The position numbers were made by a program, and so were the translations under genes. Shown one piece after another: positions 1 through 10,242 of a DNA stretch of 64,000 nucleotides. The stretch's first letter is position 1; every line of letters starts with the position of its first letter. This stretch comes from Rhodococcus sp. ABRD24. GTDB taxonomy: Bacteria; Actinomycetota; Actinomycetes; Mycobacteriales; Mycobacteriaceae. The DNA is taken from positions 744,001 to 808,000 of the forward strand of contig NZ_CP035319.1 of assembly GCF_004328705.1 (NCBI RefSeq). Direction: 5' to 3'. The notes under the pieces are model-generated. The model did no database searches. It was not told the DNA's origin and was given only the letters and a program-made list of their open reading frames with translations.

Positions 1-1
1 C

Positions 2-1057
<1,056 letters not shown>

Positions 1058-1073
1058 TCGTCTCCCAGTCTCC

Positions 1074-1116
1074 AAACGGCTCGGGCCCGGCATGTGATGC
1101 CGGGCCCGAGCCGTTT
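1074..1116 (+). terminator. Perfect 20-bp hairpin after gdhA
   Basis: Two 20-nt arms (1074-1093 and 1097-1116) are perfect inverted repeats around a GTG loop. The arms begin AAACGGCTCGGG and end CCGAGCCGTTT. Only three T residues follow, so this is an actinobacterial T-poor terminator rather than a classical one. It lies 16 nt after the gdhA stop codon. Confidence 0.8.
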
Positions 1117-1221
1117 CTCGACCGGGTCTCGATGCTCCCCCGAGGACCAGTTTGCACCTGGTCGTGGACAGCATGGGCGGCTGGAAACCCGCGCGCGTTG
1201 CGATCCGGCTACGGTGTGCCA

Positions 1222-2067
1222 ATGACTGACGACTCGCGCACCGTGCAGGTACCCCTCGAGGACCTGACCTTCGACGTCACCGTCGCCGGCCCGGACGACG
1301 GGGTGCCGATCGTTCTGCTGCACGGATTCCCGGAGAGTTCGGCGTCATGGCGTCCGATCACCCCGCGCCTGACCGCAACGGGGCTGCGCGTGATTGCGCC
1401 GAACCAGCGCGGCTACTCCCCCGGTGCCCGACCGGTGGCCGTCGAGGACTACCGGATCGATCATCTGGTCGGCGACGTCATCGGCCTACTCGACGCGTTC
1501 GGTCTCGAATCCGCACATCTGGTGGGACACGACTGGGGCGCTGCCGTCGCATGGCAGGTGGCCGGCCGACACCCGGACCGAATCCGCAGCCTCACCGCGG
1601 TGTCGGTGCCGCATCCGACAGCGTTCGGCTGGGCGTTGCGTGAGGACGCCGACCAGCAACGCCGGTCCGGCTACATCGGCCTACTCCGCACCGAGGGAAA
1701 GGCCGAAGCTGTTCTACTCGAGGATGATTCCCGTCGACTGCGCGCGATGTTCGGCCACGACAACGATCCCGACCTCGTCGAAACGCACGTGCGCCTGCTG
1801 GCCGAGCCGGGCGCACTGACCGCCGCGATGAACTGGTACCGGGCGATGGCGCCCGACCTCAGCGATCTGCCGCCGGTGCGCGTTCCCACAACCTATGTGT
1901 GGAGCACCGCCGATCCCGCACTCGGCCCGGCCGGCGCACGCCGCTGCGGCGAATTCGTCGATGCGCCCTATCGTTTCGTGGTACTGGAGGGCGGCAGCCA
2001 CTGGATTCCCGAGGAGAACCCGGACGCATTGGCCGACGCCGTGCTGGCCCGCGTCGCACTCAGCTGA
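1222..2067 (+). CDS. Alpha/beta hydrolase, epoxide-hydrolase type
   Basis: 281-residue alpha/beta hydrolase of the epoxide hydrolase/haloalkane dehalogenase branch. Seen: oxyanion motif HGFPE at residues 34-38, nucleophile elbow GHDWGA with Asp as nucleophile at residue 104 (aspartate, not serine, is the hallmark of this branch), and the catalytic-base region GGSHWIPEENP with His near 260. Substrate cannot be read from the sequence; epoxide hydrolysis is the likeliest chemistry. The ATG at 1222 is chosen over an upstream in-frame ATG at 1132 because a -10-like TACGGT at 1210-1215 sits 6 nt before it, which suggests a leaderless transcript, and because alignable sequence begins there. The next gene is convergent on the other strand. 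Confidence 0.85.
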   Translation: MTDDSRTVQVPLEDLTFDVTVAGPDDGVPIVLLHGFPESSASWRPITPRLTATGLRVIAPNQRGYSPGARPVAVEDYRIDHLVGDVIGLLDAFGLESAHLVGHDWGAAVAWQVAGRHPDRIRSLTAVSVPHPTAFGWALREDADQQRRSGYIGLLRTEGKAEAVLLEDDSRRLRAMFGHDNDPDLVETHVRLLAEPGALTAAMNWYRAMAPDLSDLPPVRVPTTYVWSTADPALGPAGARRCGEFVDAPYRFVVLEGGSHWIPEENPDALADAVLARVALS

Positions 2068-2075
2068 GCGGGCCG

Positions 2076-2663
2076 TCAGTTCGGACGGGCTGCCCGGCAG
2101 AGCACCTCGAGCTCGTCGACGACCGCGTCGAGCGGGGCGGAGCTACCCTGAGCCTGCGCGAGCACCAGTGCGCCCTCGAGGGCGCTGACGACAAGCACCG
2201 CCAGCGACGCCGACCTCGCCTCGGCGACTCCGTCCTCGACAAGACTGGCGGCGATGAGGTCGCGCCACTCTGCGAACGTTGCTCCGGCGACGTCCCGGGC
2301 ACCAGGTTCGGTCCCGAGTGCGGCCGCCACCATCGGGCACCCCGACTCGTAGTTGCTGGCCTCGAGCCCGCGGCGCCACAGGTCCACGAGGGCCCGGAGC
2401 GCAGAGACGGTGTCGCCGGTCCCGAGCACGCGGGTGATCCCCCGGCCGAGGTACGCGGCGGCCGACCGGGTGGCCTCCGCCACGAGCTGGGACTTGCCGC
2501 CTGGAAAATGGTGGTAGATCGAGCCCCGCGGGGCCCCGCTGTGCGCTAGGACGTCCGCGAACGAAGTCGCGGCCACACCCCGCTCGCGCATGAGAGCAAC
2601 GGCGCTGTCGATCATCGCGACCCGCGGCCCCGTCGTCGGATCCTGCCGTCTCACCATCACCAT
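2076..2663 (-). CDS. TetR-family transcriptional regulator
   Basis: About 195 residues with an N-terminal TetR helix-turn-helix (RERGVAATSFADVLAHSG then RGSIYHHFPGGKSQL) and a C-terminal ligand-binding domain of the TetR_C type (YESGCPMVAAALG). ATG at 2663 is preferred; an ATG two codons in (2657) is equally possible. It is divergent from the thioesterase gene at 2744, and the 80-bp gap holds a GTATG-N4-CATAC palindrome. A local repressor of the thioesterase and of itself is the simplest reading (inference). The ligand is unknown. Confidence 0.88.
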   Translation of the reverse strand: MVMVRRQDPTTGPRVAMIDSAVALMRERGVAATSFADVLAHSGAPRGSIYHHFPGGKSQLVAEATRSAAAYLGRGITRVLGTGDTVSALRALVDLWRRGLEASNYESGCPMVAAALGTEPGARDVAGATFAEWRDLIAASLVEDGVAEARSASLAVLVVSALEGALVLAQAQGSSAPLDAVVDELEVLCRAARPN

Positions 2664-2693
2664 CGCCTCACAACTCTTGCCGGGCAGTTCTAT

Positions 2694-2707
2694 GTATGTT
2701 GTCATAC
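2694..2707. promoter_or_regulatory. Candidate TetR operator
   Basis: Perfect palindrome GTATG-TTGT-CATAC in the divergent promoter region between the TetR gene and the thioesterase gene. Its location 37 nt before one start and 31 nt before the other suits a shared operator. The match of this site to this regulator is inferred from position only. Confidence 0.5.
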
Positions 2708-2743
2708 TTAGATTCGGACAGTCGACCACCACCAGGAGACATC

Positions 2744-3574
2744 GTGACCCAGCTCGCCGCACCACCGCACCCGTTCGACGTTGCCGTCGAACTCGATTCG
2801 TTCGATGCGGGCCGGTTTCACGGCCACACGGACCCGGCATACGCCAACATGGTGGGCCCGTTCGGCGGCATCACCGCGGCCACGCTGCTGCGAGCAGTGA
2901 TGCAGCATCCCGAGTGCCTGGGTGAACCGCTGTCCCTGACCGTCAACTTCGCGGGTCCGATCGCCGACGGCCCGTACGACGTCTCCGCGTATCCGACCCG
3001 TACGAACCGCGCCACCCAGCACTGGAACGTCGAGCTCACGCAGGACGGTGCAGTCACCACGACCGCCACCGCAGTCTTCGGCGTCCGACGTCAGACGTGG
3101 TCGTCCACCGAAATCACACCGCCGACCGCACCCGCTGCGGATAGCATTGCGCCGCAGTCGTTCCCCGACGCCATCGCGTGGGCCCGCAACTACGACATTC
3201 GCTTCGTCGAGGGATCCATCCCCGCTCCCGAAGACGGCACTGCCGGTGAGCAGCCCAACTCGACCACCACGTTGTGGGTACGCGACACCCCGCCGCGGCC
3301 GCTGGACTTCCCTGCCCTGACCGCGCTGTGCGACGTCTTCTACCCGCGCGTGTTCCTGCGTCTCGGCCGCTACCTGCCGGCCGGCACGATTTCGCTCACC
3401 GTCTACTTCCACGCCGATTCGGCATCGATCGCCGCACAGTCGGACAACGCCGTCCTCGGCACAGCGCGTACCCAGCGCTTCGGGAACGGCTACTTCGACC
3501 AGTCCGCAGAGATCTGGGGCCGTGACGGAGCCCTGCTCGCCACCACCCATCAACTGGTCTACTTCAAGGCCTGA
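2744..3574 (+). CDS. TesB-like acyl-CoA thioesterase (double hotdog)
   Basis: 276 residues, resembling the double-hotdog acyl-CoA thioesterase family (TesB-like, PF13622 type). Seen: the first hotdog with NMVGPFGGITAATLLRA near residues 35-51 and FAGPIADGPY, and a second hotdog with DFPALTALCDVFYPR and GTISLTVYFHA. Such enzymes cleave acyl-CoA to free acid and CoA; the chain preference cannot be told. GTG at 2744 is chosen because AGGAG lies 6 nt upstream; an earlier in-frame start at 2696 would overlap the operator. The stop codon abuts the convergent MFS gene with no gap. Confidence 0.8.
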   Translation: MTQLAAPPHPFDVAVELDSFDAGRFHGHTDPAYANMVGPFGGITAATLLRAVMQHPECLGEPLSLTVNFAGPIADGPYDVSAYPTRTNRATQHWNVELTQDGAVTTTATAVFGVRRQTWSSTEITPPTAPAADSIAPQSFPDAIAWARNYDIRFVEGSIPAPEDGTAGEQPNSTTTLWVRDTPPRPLDFPALTALCDVFYPRVFLRLGRYLPAGTISLTVYFHADSASIAAQSDNAVLGTARTQRFGNGYFDQSAEIWGRDGALLATTHQLVYFKA

Positions 3575-4897
3575 TCACCTGGCCGGAGAGCGGACGGCGA
3601 GCAGGGCGACCAGCCCGACAGCGAGGACTACGAGCAGCCCCACGATGCCGGCCCGGTCGGCGCCGAACCACCACGCGAAGAAGCCGAACAGTGTCGGCGC
3701 GAGAAATGACACGGCGCGGCCGGTGGTCGCGTAGAGCCCGAACAACTGCCCCTCCCGCCCGGGCGGAGTGATCCGTGCCAGGAACGTTCGCGACGACGAC
3801 TGGGCCGGTCCGACGAACAGGCACAGCAGCAGCCCGAAGATCCAGAACAGCAGCGTGCCGGAGACGGCGATCAGCACGACCCCGACGACGAGCATCGCGG
3901 CCAGCGATCCGGCGATGACGACCTTGGGGCCGAGGCGGTCGTCGACGCGTCCGGCCGCAACGGCACCCAGTGCGGCAATCACATTGGCGGCGACTCCGAA
4001 GAGCAGCACACTGTCAGCGGCCAGGCCGTAGACGTTGACCGCGAGCACCGCACCGAACGTGAACACCCCGGCCAGCCCGTCCCGGAACAGCGCACTCGCG
4101 ATCAGGAACCAGACGGTGTGCCGGTCGGCGTGCCACAGCTCCTTCAGATCCCGCCACAGCACGCGGTAGGACTCGACGAATCCGGCCTTCGCGGCGCCGG
4201 TATCGGCGGCGATTCGCGGCAACTCGGGGACAGTCAGCAGCACCGGGATCGCGAACACCGCGAACCACACGGCCGCAAGCACCGCGACCAGCCGGATGTT
4301 GAGGCCGGCGTCGGTCGTCAGCCCCAGCAGCCCACGGGTGTCGCCGTCCCCGGCAATGAACCCGAAGTAGCACACCAGCAGCAGCACGATTCCGCCGAAA
4401 TAGCCCATTGCCCAGCCGAACCCGGACACCCTGCCGATGTTCGCCGGAGTCGACACCTGACGCAGCATCGCGTTGTACGGCACGCCCGCGAGTTCGAAGA
4501 TCACCGAACCCGCGCCCAACAGGACCAGCCCGAGCCACAGGTACCGGTAGTCATCGACAACGAAGAACATGCAGGCCATCGCGGCCACGGTGAGGAAGGT
4601 CAGAGCCGCGAGTGAACGCTTGCGACGTCCGGTGGCGTCGAATCGCTGCCCGCTCACCGGCGCGAGCACCGCAATGAAGAAGCCCGCGATGCCGAGCGAC
4701 CAGCCCAGCCATGTACTCGCCGAGATCGAGCCGGGCAGGTCCTCGCCCACAGCGTCGGTGAGATAGACGGAGAAGACGAAGGTCAGGACAACGGCATTGA
4801 ACGCCGCCGAACCCCAGTCCCACAGACCCCAGGCCGCGACCTGCCGACGCGTCGCCGCTTGTCCGATGGCGGCCTCCCCGGCCAACCCGGTACTCAT
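3575..4897 (-). CDS. MFS transporter, UMF1/Atg22-like
   Basis: 440-residue integral membrane protein with about 12 predicted hydrophobic segments. The opening segment AAWGLWDWGSAAFNAVVLTFVFSVYLT is typical of the UMF1 (Atg22-like) branch of the major facilitator superfamily, as is the GFGWAMGYFGGIVLLLVCY segment. Members are linked to amino-acid or metabolite efflux, but the substrate of bacterial members is mostly unknown. A -10-like TAGGCT on the minus strand (plus 4905-4910) ends 7 nt before the ATG, so the transcript is probably leaderless. The gene is convergent with, and directly abuts, the thioesterase gene. Confidence 0.85.
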   Translation of the reverse strand: MSTGLAGEAAIGQAATRRQVAAWGLWDWGSAAFNAVVLTFVFSVYLTDAVGEDLPGSISASTWLGWSLGIAGFFIAVLAPVSGQRFDATGRRKRSLAALTFLTVAAMACMFFVVDDYRYLWLGLVLLGAGSVIFELAGVPYNAMLRQVSTPANIGRVSGFGWAMGYFGGIVLLLVCYFGFIAGDGDTRGLLGLTTDAGLNIRLVAVLAAVWFAVFAIPVLLTVPELPRIAADTGAAKAGFVESYRVLWRDLKELWHADRHTVWFLIASALFRDGLAGVFTFGAVLAVNVYGLAADSVLLFGVAANVIAALGAVAAGRVDDRLGPKVVIAGSLAAMLVVGVVLIAVSGTLLFWIFGLLLCLFVGPAQSSSRTFLARITPPGREGQLFGLYATTGRAVSFLAPTLFGFFAWWFGADRAGIVGLLVVLAVGLVALLAVRSPAR

Positions 4898-4946
4898 GGG
4901 CGCGAGCCTAGTGCGGCGGGACCCGGTTCTCTTGTCGGCAACACAC

Positions 4947-4971
4947 CGAGCACTCTCACAGAAAGTGCTCG
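4947..4971 (-). terminator. Small inverted repeat downstream of the DUF5313-like gene
   Basis: Perfect 8-bp arms CGAGCACT (4947-4954) and AGTGCTCG (4964-4971) with a 9-nt loop, 47 nt beyond the stop codon of the minus-strand gene ending at 5018. There is no T-run. It could end the sulP-DUF5313 transcript. Confidence 0.4.
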
Positions 4972-5017
4972 AGGCGTTCGCCGCGACCCGTGGCGTCCTG
5001 GTGGTACTGGGGCGCTT

Positions 5018-5404
5018 CTAGGGAGCGAGCCGGTATCGGGACTCGTACTCCTCGCGTTCCTCGTCGATCCGAAGCTGCCGGTGCTTGTCGAGGAGTTTGG
5101 GATCGAGGCCGTGACTGACGAGGCGGTGACGCAGGTAGACGTTCTTCAGCGCGAGCAGGAAGTACACGAACGGCAGGAACAGCAGAAGGACCATGCTGAT
5201 TCGGATGAGCCACGGTCCGGGAACGAACAGCAGGCCTGCAAGGACCGGGACGAGCGGGACCAAGCAGCGAATCACGTACCGGCGGGTGGCGCCGGTACCG
5301 GTGATGTCGTGGACCACCCAGTCGTGTAGGTCTGCTGGAAGAGTCCGGCCGGCGAGGTAACCGAGACGCCGGCGGGTCGTCGGGGTGGGGGTGCTGGTTG
5401 GCAT
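5018..5404 (-). CDS. Small membrane protein, DUF5313-like
   Basis: 128 residues. It has an N-terminal region LADLHDWV-like with GTGATRRYVIRCLVPLVP, followed by two hydrophobic segments (about residues 45-65 and 68-87), then a charged tail YLRHRLVSHGLDPKLLDKHRQ. The layout (DWV..D..G.GA.RR, two membrane spans, LR..LV..GLDP) matches the actinobacterial DUF5313 family from memory. The function is unknown. It starts 5 nt after the sulP stop codon on the same strand, so it is likely co-transcribed with sulP. Confidence 0.7.
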   Translation of the reverse strand: MPTSTPTPTTRRRLGYLAGRTLPADLHDWVVHDITGTGATRRYVIRCLVPLVPVLAGLLFVPGPWLIRISMVLLLFLPFVYFLLALKNVYLRHRLVSHGLDPKLLDKHRQLRIDEEREEYESRYRLAP

Positions 5405-5408
5405 CGGG

Positions 5409-7142
5409 TCAGTCCTCGGTGCTCGTGGAGACGTAGTGGTGGTCGGGAAAGACGAGCATCCGGGCGTAGCTGATCGCGCGTGGGGTCGTGTCGAAAACAT
5501 GCCGCTCCTCGCTGTCGGCGGTGGTAAACACGCCGAGAGCTTCCAGCGGTCGCAGATGCTCGGGCTTGATTCCGGAGATGAGCACGGTGATGTGGCGGTG
5601 TTCGAGCTTCGTGATGGCGTCCTTGAGGACAATGGCGCCGGTGGCGTCGAGTGCGGTGACGCGCGACATCCGCAGAATGACTACCTTCACGTCGGCAACC
5701 TCGGCGAGTTCCAAGAGGAAACGGTGCGCGGCGGCAAAGAACAGAGCGCCGTCGATGCGGTAGGCGACGATGTGCTCGCGTAGAAGTTCGTGCTCTTCGG
5801 TCATATGGTCGTCACCCTCGAGAGGTACTTGCTCGATTCGTGCGGACTTGGCCACTGCCCTCAGTGCGAGGATCGCAGCGAAGCCGACGCCGACCGCGAC
5901 CGCGGTCACCAGATCGAAGACGACGGTGACAAGAAACGTTGCGACCATCACGATGGTGTCAGCTCGGGTGGCTCGGGCGATCGCGAGAACGGAAGCGGTC
6001 TCGACCATCCGAACGGTGGTGGCGAGCAGCACGCCGGCCAGAGCGGCCAGCGGGATTTCCGCCACCAGGCCGGCAGCCAGATACACGATGGCGGCGAGGA
6101 TGAGCGCGTGGGTCAGGGCCGCGAGCCGGGTGCGGGCTCCGGAGCGGACATTGACCGCGGTCCGTGCGATGGCGCCTGTGGCGGGGACTCCGCCGAACAG
6201 GGGCGCGGCGATGTTCGCCAGACCCTGGCCGAACAGCTCCCGGTCCGGGTTGTGTCTGGTGCCGACGGCCATCGAATCAGCGGCAGTCGCCGACAAGAGC
6301 GATTCCAACGCAGCCAAGGCAGCTACCGCGAGCGCAGGCGCGATCAATGAGGTGAGATCACCCAGGTGCAGGAAACTCAGTGTCGGTGCCGAGAATCCGG
6401 AGGGAATGGTGCCGATCCGTGCGAGATCGAGGTCGAACAACTGCGCGCCTACAGTCGCGGCAACGACCGCCAAGAGAGAGAACGGGACTCTCGGCAAGTA
6501 ACGTCCGCCGATGAGGATTGCCACTGCAACCATCAGCGCGACCATCGGCGTCAGGATCGACGGACTCTCCACGAACCGACGCACTGCGGCGAAGGCGCTC
6601 TGCCACACCTTCCCACCTTCGGCCCCTTCGATCCCGAGGGCCGCGGGGACCTGCTGGAGGGCGATGACGACAGCAATACCTGCAGTAAACCCCTCGATCA
6701 CCGGTGCCGGCATGTACCGCACCGCTCGTCCTACTCCCGCGAACGCCAGCACGACCAGCATCACTCCAGCGACCAGACCGACCGCCAGAACCCCTGACGG
6801 CCCGTACTGGGCCACGATGGGCACCAGGACCACCGTCATCGCCCCGGTCGGACCGGACACCTGGAAGCGGGAGCCACCGAACACTGCCGCGACGACGCCG
6901 GCGACAACCGCTGTCGTCAAGCCTGCCGCGGCGCCGAGACCTGAGCTGACACCGAAGCCCAACGCCAGCGGCAGTGCCACAAGCGCAACGATGAGACCCG
7001 ACAACAGGTCCGCTCCGGGCGCGCGGATCGCCGGGCTCCAGTCACCCCACCGAGGCAGGAGCTCGGCGACCGACCGAACGGCACCGGTGAGATGTCCACC
7101 GGTCGTAGTCGCAGACCTACTCAGGTTTCCCGGCTCTGCCAT
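5409..7142 (-). CDS. SulP-family anion permease with STAS domain
   Basis: 577 residues. It has a SulP transmembrane core of about 10-14 hydrophobic segments, with signature stretches LPLALGFGVSSGLG and VSGPTGAMTVVLVPIV, then a C-terminal cytoplasmic STAS domain (about residues 450-550) with ALDATGAIVLKDAI. SulP proteins move sulfate, bicarbonate or dicarboxylates; the substrate here is not known. ATG at 7142 has GAGGAC 7-8 nt upstream; a TTG start at 7199 would fall inside the operator-like palindrome and is rejected. That palindrome matches one ahead of the arsR-type gene 3 kb away, so ArsR control is likely. PEP carboxykinase nearby makes bicarbonate or a C4-dicarboxylate an attractive but unproven substrate. 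Confidence 0.88.
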   Translation of the reverse strand: MAEPGNLSRSATTTGGHLTGAVRSVAELLPRWGDWSPAIRAPGADLLSGLIVALVALPLALGFGVSSGLGAAAGLTTAVVAGVVAAVFGGSRFQVSGPTGAMTVVLVPIVAQYGPSGVLAVGLVAGVMLVVLAFAGVGRAVRYMPAPVIEGFTAGIAVVIALQQVPAALGIEGAEGGKVWQSAFAAVRRFVESPSILTPMVALMVAVAILIGGRYLPRVPFSLLAVVAATVGAQLFDLDLARIGTIPSGFSAPTLSFLHLGDLTSLIAPALAVAALAALESLLSATAADSMAVGTRHNPDRELFGQGLANIAAPLFGGVPATGAIARTAVNVRSGARTRLAALTHALILAAIVYLAAGLVAEIPLAALAGVLLATTVRMVETASVLAIARATRADTIVMVATFLVTVVFDLVTAVAVGVGFAAILALRAVAKSARIEQVPLEGDDHMTEEHELLREHIVAYRIDGALFFAAAHRFLLELAEVADVKVVILRMSRVTALDATGAIVLKDAITKLEHRHITVLISGIKPEHLRPLEALGVFTTADSEERHVFDTTPRAISYARMLVFPDHHYVSTSTED

Positions 7143-7183
7143 GTGCAATGTCCTCAGTATGCCGATGGTTCGTAACTTACTAA

Positions 7184-7199
7184 TTGCTAATGTTAGCAA
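7184..7199. promoter_or_regulatory. ArsR-type operator ahead of sulP
   Basis: Perfect 7-2-7 palindrome TTGCTAA-TG-TTAGCAA, AT-rich in a GC-rich background, 42 nt upstream of the sulP start. The same element with one substitution lies upstream of the ArsR-family gene at 10715-10730. ArsR/SmtB proteins typically bind such 12-2-12 or shorter AT-rich palindromes. The regulator-site pairing is inferred. Confidence 0.7.
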
Positions 7200-7279
7200 C
7201 TAATGAGGCGAGAGTTTGGGAGCATGGGTGTGACCTGGCCCAAGTCGAGATCGGTTCGACTCAGGCCAGGCCACGAAGA

Positions 7280-7315
7280 CGTGGAGCGAGGGGGATCGAC
7301 GTGTCACGCTCCACG
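7280..7315 (-). terminator. Inverted repeat downstream of PEP carboxykinase
   Basis: Arms CGTGGAGCG (7280-7288) and CGCTCCACG (7307-7315) pair perfectly around an 18-nt loop, about 40 nt beyond the PEPCK stop codon. There is no T-run. It lies in the 156-bp gap between PEPCK and sulP, where no gene is seen. Confidence 0.4.
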
Positions 7316-7355
7316 CCTCGTCATAGGGGGCGTTTCCACCCCGATTGTGGCCGCC

Positions 7356-9245
7356 TCATTGCTCGGCGCGGCGAACCCGACGAAAGTCCCGGTCGCGCAC
7401 CGGGATCGAGTAACCGCGGATGTCCGAGCCGTTCAGTCGCAGTTTGAGGGCCGCGAGTTCCTCTCGCAGGGCGTCGGGGAGAGTGTTGCCGCCGATGGTG
7501 GCGAACCACTCATCAATCAGTCCAGTTTCGGCGATCCACTCGTCGGGGTCGACGGTCAGTGCCGCCGCCACCGCAGAGGGATCGACGGGCAGGCCCGTCA
7601 GATCGAGATCGTTTACAGAGGGTACGTTCCCGACCGGTGTCATGTCGGCTCGCGCAGTGCCGTCGATCCGCTGCAGCGCCCATTTGAGAATGCGGGAGTT
7701 CTCGCCGAAACCGGGCCACAGGAACATGCCGTCGTCGCTACGTCGGAACCAGTTGACGTAGAAGATCTTCGGTAGCTTCTCCGGGTCGGACTTCGTGCCG
7801 ATTTCGAGCCAGTGCGCGAAGTAGTCGCCGACATGGTAACCGAGGAACGGAAGCATGGCCATGGGATCGCGGCGCACCACACCGACCTTGCCGGTGGCAG
7901 CGGCGGTGGTCTCCGACGACAGGGTAGAGGCGAGGAACACCCCGTGCTGCCAGCTCGAGGCCTCAGTGACGAGAGGAATCGTGGTGGCGCGGCGGCCGCC
8001 GAAGAAAATCGCCGAGATCGGTACGCCGGCGGGGTCGTTCCACTCCGGGGCGACGGTCGGGCACTGAGCGATTGGCGTGCAGTAGCGCGAGTTCGGATGC
8101 GCAGCAGTCCTTCCCGTATCGGGAGTCCAGCCCTGACGTCGCCAGTCCGTGAGGTGCGCGGGCGGCTGATCTGTCATGCCCTCCCACCAGACGTCGCCAT
8201 CATCGGTGAGGGCAACGTTGGTGAAGATCGAGTTTCCTCGTTCGATAGTCGCCATCGCGTGGGGGTTGGTGTGCTCCCCGGTACCGGGTGCAACACCGAA
8301 GAAGCCGGCCTCAGGGTTGACCGCGTAGAGGCGCCCGTCCTTGCCGAACCGCATCCAGGCGATGTCGTCGCCTATGGTTTCCGCGGTCCACCCGTCGAGC
8401 GTGGGTTCGAGCATCGCGAGGTTCGTCTTCCCGCACGAGGACGGGAAGGCGGCCGCAATGTAGTGCACTTTCCGCTCGGGGGAGGTGAGCTTGAGGATGA
8501 GCATGTGCTCCGCGAGCCAGCCCTCGTCCTTGGCCATCTTCGACGCGATGCGCAGCGAGTAGCACTTCTTGCCGAGCAGCGCGTTACCGCCGTAGCCGGA
8601 GCCGTAGCTCCAGATCATTCGTTCTTCGGGGAAGTGCGAGATGTATTTGGTCTGATCGCACGGCCACGTGGAGTCGGTCTGACCCGAGTACAGCGGGGAC
8701 CCGACCGAGTGGAGACATTTGACGAATTCGATTCCGGTGGTGAGCTTTTCCCACACCTCCGCGCCGGATCGGGTCATGATCTGCATCGAGACGGCGACGT
8801 ACTCCGAATCGGTGATCTGGACACCGAACTTCGGCTCGGCGGCATCGAGTGGTCCCATGCAGAATGCGATCACGTACATCGTGCGGCCGACCATGGCGCC
8901 GCGGTAATGCTCGGTCATCACTGTCTTCATGTCGACAGGGTCCATCCAGTTGTTCGTCGGTCCGGCATCGGACTGCGACGTCGAGCAGATGAACGTGCGA
9001 TCTTCCACCCGCGCTACGTCGTTGGGGTCCGAGGCACACCAGAACGAGTTCGACTTGCCTTCGAGACGAACGAAGGTGCCCTTGTCGACCAGCTGGTTTG
9101 TCAGGCGGTCCCATTCGCTGGCGGAGCCGTCACACCACACCACGGCGTCAGGGCTGGTGAGGTCCGCGATATCGGTGACCCAGGACGTGATCTCCTCGTG
9201 TGTGGTCGGGGCGGCCTCGATGCCGGTCGCAGGCGGTGTGGTCAC
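7356..9245 (-). CDS. pckG: GTP-dependent phosphoenolpyruvate carboxykinase
   Basis: 629 residues. Converts oxaloacetate plus GTP to PEP, CO2 and GDP (gluconeogenesis), or the reverse under anaplerosis. Seen: kinase-1a/P-loop [16 protein letters not shown], the kinase-2 region [13 protein letters not shown], metal and OAA-binding [15 protein letters not shown], and [13 protein letters not shown]. This is the GTP class (about 600-620 residues in actinobacteria); the C-terminus here is slightly longer. GTG at 9245 is chosen because AGGAG precedes it and because upstream sequence has no family similarity. The malic-enzyme-like gene ends 53 nt upstream on the same strand, so the two probably form an operon at the PEP-pyruvate-oxaloacetate node. 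Confidence 0.97.
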   Translation of the reverse strand: MTTPPATGIEAAPTTHEEITSWVTDIADLTSPDAVVWCDGSASEWDRLTNQLVDKGTFVRLEGKSNSFWCASDPNDVARVEDRTFICSTSQSDAGPTNNWMDPVDMKTVMTEHYRGAMVGRTMYVIAFCMGPLDAAEPKFGVQITDSEYVAVSMQIMTRSGAEVWEKLTTGIEFVKCLHSVGSPLYSGQTDSTWPCDQTKYISHFPEERMIWSYGSGYGGNALLGKKCYSLRIASKMAKDEGWLAEHMLILKLTSPERKVHYIAAAFPSSCGKTNLAMLEPTLDGWTAETIGDDIAWMRFGKDGRLYAVNPEAGFFGVAPGTGEHTNPHAMATIERGNSIFTNVALTDDGDVWWEGMTDQPPAHLTDWRRQGWTPDTGRTAAHPNSRYCTPIAQCPTVAPEWNDPAGVPISAIFFGGRRATTIPLVTEASSWQHGVFLASTLSSETTAAATGKVGVVRRDPMAMLPFLGYHVGDYFAHWLEIGTKSDPEKLPKIFYVNWFRRSDDGMFLWPGFGENSRILKWALQRIDGTARADMTPVGNVPSVNDLDLTGLPVDPSAVAAALTVDPDEWIAETGLIDEWFATIGGNTLPDALREELAALKLRLNGSDIRGYSIPVRDRDFRRVRRAEQ

Positions 9246-9298
9246 GGTGTTCTCCTCGCGGAAGTCGTTGGGTGTGGTCTGCGAAGTCTCGTGTGCTG

Positions 9299-10186
9299 CT
9301 ACCAGTCGGCGGGATGGGCGATGACGCGGCCGACCTGCCGGGCGATGGCACGGATGACGAGCCGGTCGCCCGGTTCCGGCAGCGCCCGGCCGAGGGGTGT
9401 GGTCAGTGCCACCGCCCTCGCTGCGGCGGCGAGTACCTCGGCGGTCACCTCTCGCGTCTCGTACCCACACAGAGCGCTCATCAGACCCGGCACGACCAAC
9501 TGACCGAACCGGTAGGGGTCGGCTGGACAGCGCACGGTGCGACCGGGCGCGTCCGTGTCGGCTGCAGTGCCGGCGAGATCGATCAGAACGTCGTGACGCT
9601 CCATCAACCGTCGCAGGGGAAACGCATGGGCATCACTGTTGCGCCAGTTGGCAACCTCATCGATTCCGCATTTCATCAAGGTCGGGCCGAGAAGAGGCGC
9701 GTGTTCGGGGCCGCTGACCACGACCCGCCCCGAGCGAGGTGCGGTACCGCTGCCGCGAAGGAGTGAGATCGTCGTCGCTGCGAGTACGGCTGTGACCGCG
9801 TCGAGTTCGGTCAGGATCAACGGCCCACCGCAGGCAGCCACGTCTCGTTTGATCTGGGAGCTTTCGCGGGCCCCGATACCGGTCACGAATGCCACCGATA
9901 CCCGCGGCGCGGCGACGAGTCGCGATGCGACGACCTGGACATCCCCTGTTGCGACAGGAAGGCTCAGCACACGAATCGGCGCATGTTTGCGGATCAGATC
10001 CGCGTACTGCTCCATCGCGGCCCACGGCGAGCGAGGCGGAGCGGTCCGAGAACGGACGCGGCGTGACGCGCACACTGCCACAACCGCGACGTCGATCCTC
10101 GGCGCTGGCACGGCTACGAGTCGACGAATGTCGCGGTCATCGTCCTCGTCGGCCACCATATCCATCCATTCATCCAAGGTATGCAT
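9299..10186 (-). CDS. Degenerate malic-enzyme-like protein of unknown function
   Basis: 295 residues. The region [24 protein letters not shown] followed by [28 protein letters not shown] resembles the junction of malic enzymes where a (QG)TA-V--A-L-NAL helix precedes the NAD-binding Rossmann unit. The C-terminal [34 protein letters not shown] resembles the FPG...GAL...I..EM..AAA.ALA end of malic enzymes. The glycine-rich nucleotide loop (GAG.AG..IA) and the usual catalytic Tyr/Lys segment are not recognisable, so catalysis is doubtful. The start is uncertain; ATG at 10186 lacks an obvious ribosome site, and internal ATGs follow. It is placed just upstream of PEPCK, which suggests a shared metabolic or regulatory role. 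The assignment is by eye and tentative. Confidence 0.55.
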   Translation of the reverse strand: MHTLDEWMDMVADEDDDRDIRRLVAVPAPRIDVAVVAVCASRRVRSRTAPPRSPWAAMEQYADLIRKHAPIRVLSLPVATGDVQVVASRLVAAPRVSVAFVTGIGARESSQIKRDVAACGGPLILTELDAVTAVLAATTISLLRGSGTAPRSGRVVVSGPEHAPLLGPTLMKCGIDEVANWRNSDAHAFPLRRLMERHDVLIDLAGTAADTDAPGRTVRCPADPYRFGQLVVPGLMSALCGYETREVTAEVLAAAARAVALTTPLGRALPEPGDRLVIRAIARQVGRVIAHPADW

Positions 10187-10242
10187 ATTAGAAATTTCGC
10201 AATCAGTAGTGAGCGTCGATTCACTCGACGGGGAATCGTCGA

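Noticed and set aside
7812..9503. Long plus-strand frame opposite PEP carboxykinase
   Set aside because: Antisense shadow of pckG; no recognisable domain or ribosome site.
10187..10203. Third ArsR operator ahead of the malic-enzyme-like gene
   Set aside because: Only the right half (TTCGCAA) matches well; the left half has 3 of 7 bases. It is kept as a weak hint only, not as a feature.
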